A DNA stretch of 39,355 nucleotides, taken from NCBI RefSeq assembly GCF_012034385.1, contig NZ_JAAVJB010000004.1, positions 25,247 to 64,601 of the forward strand, in the 5' to 3' direction. Below are positions 35,830 through 39,355 of the stretch, piece by piece. The notes beneath the pieces are model-generated. The model saw only the letters and a list, made by a program, of their open reading frames with translations. It searched no databases and was not told where the DNA came from. Each line of letters begins with the position of its first letter. Within the stretch, counting starts at the first letter, position 1. Both the position numbers and the translations under genes were made by a program. This stretch comes from Streptomyces spiramenti. GTDB lineage: Bacteria; Actinomycetota; Actinomycetes; Streptomycetales; Streptomycetaceae.

Positions 35830-37281
35830 ATGCTGATGAGTAGCTCATCCCTGCCGAACGTGACCGGAATTCATCCCCCGCTCACCCTGACCGCCCACAC
35901 CCCGGGGCGAGCGGCGACCGCCGCGCGGGGCTTGCGGGGCGTCACCGGCGCCGCCGGTGCCATGCAGGACCGGATGGCGTCCTGGATCTCCGACCTGACG
36001 ACCCTGCACGACCTGAGCGAGCGGCTGCCGCGCACCCGCACCGTCGAGGAGGCGGTGCACGAGACGCTGCGCGCCGGGGCCTCCCTCGCAGGGGCCCGGC
36101 GCGGTCTCATCGCGCTACGACCACCCGACAGCGGGGGGCACGACCGGCTCGTCGGGTTGGGGCTCGACTCCGCCGACCTCGGCGACCTGGAGACGGTGCC
36201 GCGTGAATCCGCCTCTCACTCACGGCTGTTGGACGCGCTGAGCGGCGCCTGTCCGGGGGAGATCGCCTGCGACGACATCGCCGCCGACGTCGAACTCCAC
36301 CCGCGCCACCGGGAGGTCGCCGCCCGGCTCGGCTGCGCCGCCAGTTACGCGCAGCCCCTCGCGGACGCCGACGGCGGCCGGCTGGGGGCGGCGGTGTGGT
36401 TCTACGACGAACCCGCCCGTCCGGACGAACGCCGCCGCCATCTGCTGGGTCTGTACCTCCGTCAGGCGGGGCAGCACATCGCCAACCGCATCGAGCTCGA
36501 CCGTGCCCGTCACGACGCGCGCGAACTCCACCAGGGACTGCTCGGCCGGCGGCTGCCGGTGGTGCCCGGGGTGACGCTCGCGGTGCGGCACGGCGGAGCG
36601 GCGGCGGGCGGTGGTGTCTTCTACGACGCGCTGCGGCTGCCGGACGACGCGCTGGGACTGGCGGTCGGCACCGTCAGCGGCAGCGGACCGGCGACCACCG
36701 CCGCCATGGGGCGGCTGCTCGCCGGACTCCGGGCCTACGCGGTCATGGAGGGGGAAGACCCGGTGGCGGTGCTGTCGGACCTGGAACTGCTGCTGCGGGT
36801 CACGGAGTCCGCCCGCTGCGCCACCGCGCTCTACGGCTACGCGGAGCCCGCCACGCGCCGCGTGGTCCTCGCCTCGGCCGGTCATCCCCCGCCGCTCGTC
36901 GTCGGATCGGCGCGGGTGGAGTTCGCGGAGACCACGTTGTCGGCGCCGCTGGCCATGCTCTCCTGCTGGGAGGCGCCGAGCGTCGAACTGGAACTCGCTC
37001 CTGGCGAAACGCTTTTGCTGTACAACGAGGGGCTGCTGCACGCTACGGGCGAGCCGCTGGACCTGGCCTTCTCCCGGCTGCACGACGTGGTCGCGCAGAC
37101 CCCGGCGGAGCTGCGGCGGGAGCCCGGCGCGCTCGCCGAACACGTCCGTGGCGAGTTGCTGTCCGCCGCGGTGCCGAGGACCGGGAGTGCGGCGGGGGCC
37201 GAGGGTGCCGCCGCCCCGGGCGGCGCGTCCGCTGGGCGGGAGACGGTGCTGCTGGCCGCCCGCTTCGACGCACGCGGCTGA
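35830..37281 (+). CDS. GAF plus SpoIIE/PP2C-like protein, probably catalytically degenerate
   Basis: A 483-residue protein. After a ~45-residue flexible start and a short helix, a GAF-like domain covers about 60-230 (LHDLSERLPRTRTVEEAV, RRGLIALRPP, GCAASYAQPLAD). A SpoIIE-type phosphatase domain follows (about 245-483). Canonical metal motifs GGDxxD and GDVxGxG read GGGVFYDA and GTVSGSGP here, and the final DD-T-L motif reads RETVLLAARFD, so the key Asp residues are lost. It may bind partners in a partner-switch without phosphatase activity. ATG 35830 and 35836 are both possible starts. Confidence 0.85.
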   Translation: MLMSSSSLPNVTGIHPPLTLTAHTPGRAATAARGLRGVTGAAGAMQDRMASWISDLTTLHDLSERLPRTRTVEEAVHETLRAGASLAGARRGLIALRPPDSGGHDRLVGLGLDSADLGDLETVPRESASHSRLLDALSGACPGEIACDDIAADVELHPRHREVAARLGCAASYAQPLADADGGRLGAAVWFYDEPARPDERRRHLLGLYLRQAGQHIANRIELDRARHDARELHQGLLGRRLPVVPGVTLAVRHGGAAAGGGVFYDALRLPDDALGLAVGTVSGSGPATTAAMGRLLAGLRAYAVMEGEDPVAVLSDLELLLRVTESARCATALYGYAEPATRRVVLASAGHPPPLVVGSARVEFAETTLSAPLAMLSCWEAPSVELELAPGETLLLYNEGLLHATGEPLDLAFSRLHDVVAQTPAELRREPGALAEHVRGELLSAAVPRTGSAAGAEGAAAPGGASAGRETVLLAARFDARG

Positions 37282-37622
37282 GCGGTCGGACCGGCAGCGC
37301 GGCGGGCGGCCGGAGCGCGTACGGCCGGAGCGGTCGGTGACGCCGTGGGACGGGCCCGGGCAGGCCGGCGCCGGGTGCGTAGCGGTCCGCCCCCGAGCGG
37401 GTCGCCGCCGCGGTTCCCCCGACGAGGACCCACGAGGTCCGGCCAGGACCCACGAGGTCCGGCGAGGGCCGGCTCGCCGTCAGGGCCCGGCGGGGCCCGG
37501 CGCGGACCGGGGAGGCTCAGCAGCATGGCCCTGTCGCACGCCTTACCTCCCCGCATACGATGGGAGGAGGTCCGGTCGAATCGCCGCCGACCTGCCCACA
37601 TCGCGAGCGAGGGAGCACAGAC

Positions 37623-39110
37623 GTGGCCGATGACCAGCGCCCGGAGACCGCCGAGAGCCCGGAGGGCACCGCGGCGGACAAGCCGGCAGAGCCGAAGCCG
37701 CGCAAGAACGGTCTCGCGCCGAAGGTCTCGGACGAGCTCGCGGAGAACATGAAGTCCGGCTGGGCCGACACCGAGCGGACCGACCTGGAGCCCGTCGCCC
37801 AGGCCGAGCACACCGCCCGCCGACGCGCCGCGCTGTCGGCCAGGTTCCCGGGCGAGCGGCTGGTGGTCCCCGCCGGGCGTCTCAAGACCCGCTCCAACGA
37901 CACCGAGTACCCGTTCCGGGCCTCCGTCGAGTACGCCTACCTGACCGGTGACCAGACCGAGAACGGCGTGCTGGTGCTGGAGCCCACGGCGGAGGGCCAC
38001 GACGCCGCGCTGTACCTGCTGCCGCGGTCGGACCGGGACAACGGCGAGTTCTGGCTGTCCGCGCAGGGCGAGCTGTGGGTGGGGCGCCGCCAGAGCCTGA
38101 CCGAGGCCGAGCGCCGGTACGGCGTGCCGTGCGCCGACGTCCGCAAGGTCGCCGCGCTGCTGACCGAGGCGCGCGGCCCCGTCCGCGTCGTGCGGTCCTA
38201 CGACGCGACCGTCGAGGCGGCCCTCACCGACAAGGTGACGGCGGAGCGCGACGCCGAGTTCCAGACCTTCCTGTCGGAGCTGCGGCTCGTCAAGGACGAC
38301 TTCGAGATCGCCGAGCTGACCTTCGCCTGCGAGGCGACCGCCCGCGGCTTCGAGGACGTGGTGAAGGTCCTCGACCGGGCGCAGGCCACCTCCGAGCGGT
38401 ACATCGAGGGCACCTTCTTCCTGCGGGCCCGGGTCGAGGGCAACGACGTCGGCTACGGCTCCATCTGCGCCTCCGGACCCAACGCGACGACGCTCCACTG
38501 GGTGCGCAACGACGGTTCCGTGAACGACGGCGACCTGCTGCTGCTCGACGCCGGGGTCGAGACGCGCGAGCTGTACACCGCGGACGTGACCAGGACGCTG
38601 CCCGTCAACGGCCGCTTCACCGAGCTGCAGCGGAAGATCTACGACGCCGTGTACGACGCGCAGGAGGCGGGCATCGCCGCCGTGCGTCCGGGCGCGAAGT
38701 ACGGCGACTTCCACCGGGCCGCGCAGCGCGTGCTGACCGAGCGGCTGGTCGAGTGGGGCCTGGTCGAGGGGCCGGTCGAGCGGGTGCTGGAGCTCGGTCT
38801 CCAGCGCCGCTGGACGCTCCACGGCACCGGTCACATGCTCGGTCTGGACGTCCACGACTGCGCCACCGCCCGGCGGGAGACCTACGCGGACGGCACTCTG
38901 GAGCCGGGGATGTGCCTGACGGTTGAGCCCGGCCTGTACTTCCAGGCCGACGACCTCACCGTGCCGGAGGAGTACCGCGGCATCGGTGTCCGTATCGAGG
39001 ACGACATCCTGGTGACCGAGGACGGCTGCCGGAACCTCTCGGAGATGCTGCCGCGGCGCTCCGAGGATGTCGAGCGCTGGATGGCCGACCTCGGGGTCGC
39101 TTCCGCCTGA
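37623..39110 (+). CDS. pepP: Xaa-Pro aminopeptidase (M24B, aminopeptidase P)
   Basis: A 495-residue dimetal peptidase that removes the N-terminal residue before proline. Residues 1-45 are a charged low-complexity extension; the creatinase-like N-terminal domain spans about 60-245. Catalytic ligands: Asp309 (LLLLDAGVETREL), Asp321 (YTADVTRT), His404 (HGTGHMLGLDVHD), Glu435 (LTVEPGLYF) and Glu459 (GVRIEDDILVT). The two Asp are 12 apart, one more than in E. coli PepP. GTG 37623 is preceded by GGGAGC. Cytoplasmic; proline-peptide turnover. Confidence 0.94.
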   Translation: MADDQRPETAESPEGTAADKPAEPKPRKNGLAPKVSDELAENMKSGWADTERTDLEPVAQAEHTARRRAALSARFPGERLVVPAGRLKTRSNDTEYPFRASVEYAYLTGDQTENGVLVLEPTAEGHDAALYLLPRSDRDNGEFWLSAQGELWVGRRQSLTEAERRYGVPCADVRKVAALLTEARGPVRVVRSYDATVEAALTDKVTAERDAEFQTFLSELRLVKDDFEIAELTFACEATARGFEDVVKVLDRAQATSERYIEGTFFLRARVEGNDVGYGSICASGPNATTLHWVRNDGSVNDGDLLLLDAGVETRELYTADVTRTLPVNGRFTELQRKIYDAVYDAQEAGIAAVRPGAKYGDFHRAAQRVLTERLVEWGLVEGPVERVLELGLQRRWTLHGTGHMLGLDVHDCATARRETYADGTLEPGMCLTVEPGLYFQADDLTVPEEYRGIGVRIEDDILVTEDGCRNLSEMLPRRSEDVERWMADLGVASA

Positions 39111-39112
39111 CC

Positions 39113-39154
39113 GCACGGTGGGCCCGTCCCTCCCGGGGCGGGCCCGTGCCGGCT
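39113..39154 (+). terminator. hairpin after the aminopeptidase P gene
   Basis: GCACGGTGGGCCCGTCCC and GGGGCGGGCCCGTGC form a long stem with a single bulge and a TCCC loop, starting 3 nt past the stop codon. Confidence 0.75.
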
Positions 39155-39264
39155 GCCGCGAGCCCACCCGGCCCCCGGACGCCGGGCTCCGGACCGCTTG
39201 CGCCTTCCCCCTCGGCCGCGACCACCCGCACGGCCGGCCGGCCGGCGGTCCGGGGCTCCGGCCC

Positions 39265-39300
39265 GTCACGGGCGCTGTCACGGGCGCTGTCACCGGCGCC
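39265..39300. repeat. three tandem 12-bp units
   Basis: GTCACGGGCGCT twice, then GTCACCGGCGCC. It lies in the gene-free end of the window (39155-39355), where I see nothing else. Confidence 0.7.
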
Positions 39301-39355
39301 GTCGTCCGACGACGCCGTCGGACCGGTCGACCGAGCGCGCGGCACGGCCGCGGCC

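Noticed and set aside
36882..39293. Large minus-strand open frame opposite the aminopeptidase and GAF-SpoIIE genes
   Set aside because: Its sequence is the reverse of well-supported genes and shows only the composition expected from high-GC antisense frames. The same applies to the other long frames opposite dnaB, PBP and ssb.

Overview
The window is GC-rich, densely coded actinobacterial chromosome. It is most likely from a Streptomyces or a close relative: it has the rpsF-ssb-rpsR-rplI block next to dnaB, GTG starts, a FemX-like enzyme that modifies the peptidoglycan precursor, and a PadR regulator in front of myo-inositol-phosphate synthase. An exact ParB-binding parS palindrome (1692-1705), a one-mismatch second copy (27772-27785) and a cluster of DnaA boxes upstream of dnaB place it in the origin-proximal core.

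Layout. 98-6141 (minus strand): an MFS transporter, a GT87-type membrane glycosyltransferase and a class A penicillin-binding protein with a long acidic, Gly-Pro-rich tail. 6413-8390 (plus): a promoter and palindromic operator, a PadR regulator and inositol-phosphate synthase. 8487-11417 (minus): an alanine-racemase-like PLP protein, a FemX-like aminoacyltransferase and a small membrane protein. 11625-13458 (plus): rpsF, ssb, rpsR and rplI, closed by an 18-bp perfect terminator stem. 13785-15389 (minus): a MATE exporter. 15895-17979 (plus): dnaB, interrupted in its Walker A loop by a 212-residue mini-intein.

The most notable object is a complete Tn7-like transposon at 17987-26662 (8,676 bp). 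It starts 8 nt after the dnaB stop codon. It has TGTAGG...CCTACA ends, a 5-bp target duplication (CCGCC) on both sides, and CTCA-n5-7-TGTC repeats at both ends that look like TnsB sites. It encodes TnsA endonuclease, TnsB DDE transposase, TnsC AAA ATPase and a long TniQ/TnsD protein with a zinc cluster and three C-terminal helix-turn-helix segments; all four genes overlap as GTGA. The tnsA-proximal end faces the 3' end of dnaB, as Tn7 faces glmS. I infer that the TniQ/TnsD protein directs insertion to dnaB. The cargo is only four small unrecognised genes. One of them has a paralogue just outside the far end of the element.

Beyond the transposon: the cargo paralogue, a small S1-domain protein, tRNA-Ser(UGA), an HtrA-like protease, a glycerophosphodiester phosphodiesterase, a RsbW-like ATPase, a SEC-C protein, a secreted protein, a primase/polymerase-like protein, a GAF-SpoIIE protein that has lost its metal-binding aspartates, and a Xaa-Pro aminopeptidase. 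These are ordinary chromosomal housekeeping and regulatory genes. All calls come from reading the sequence; no database search was run.
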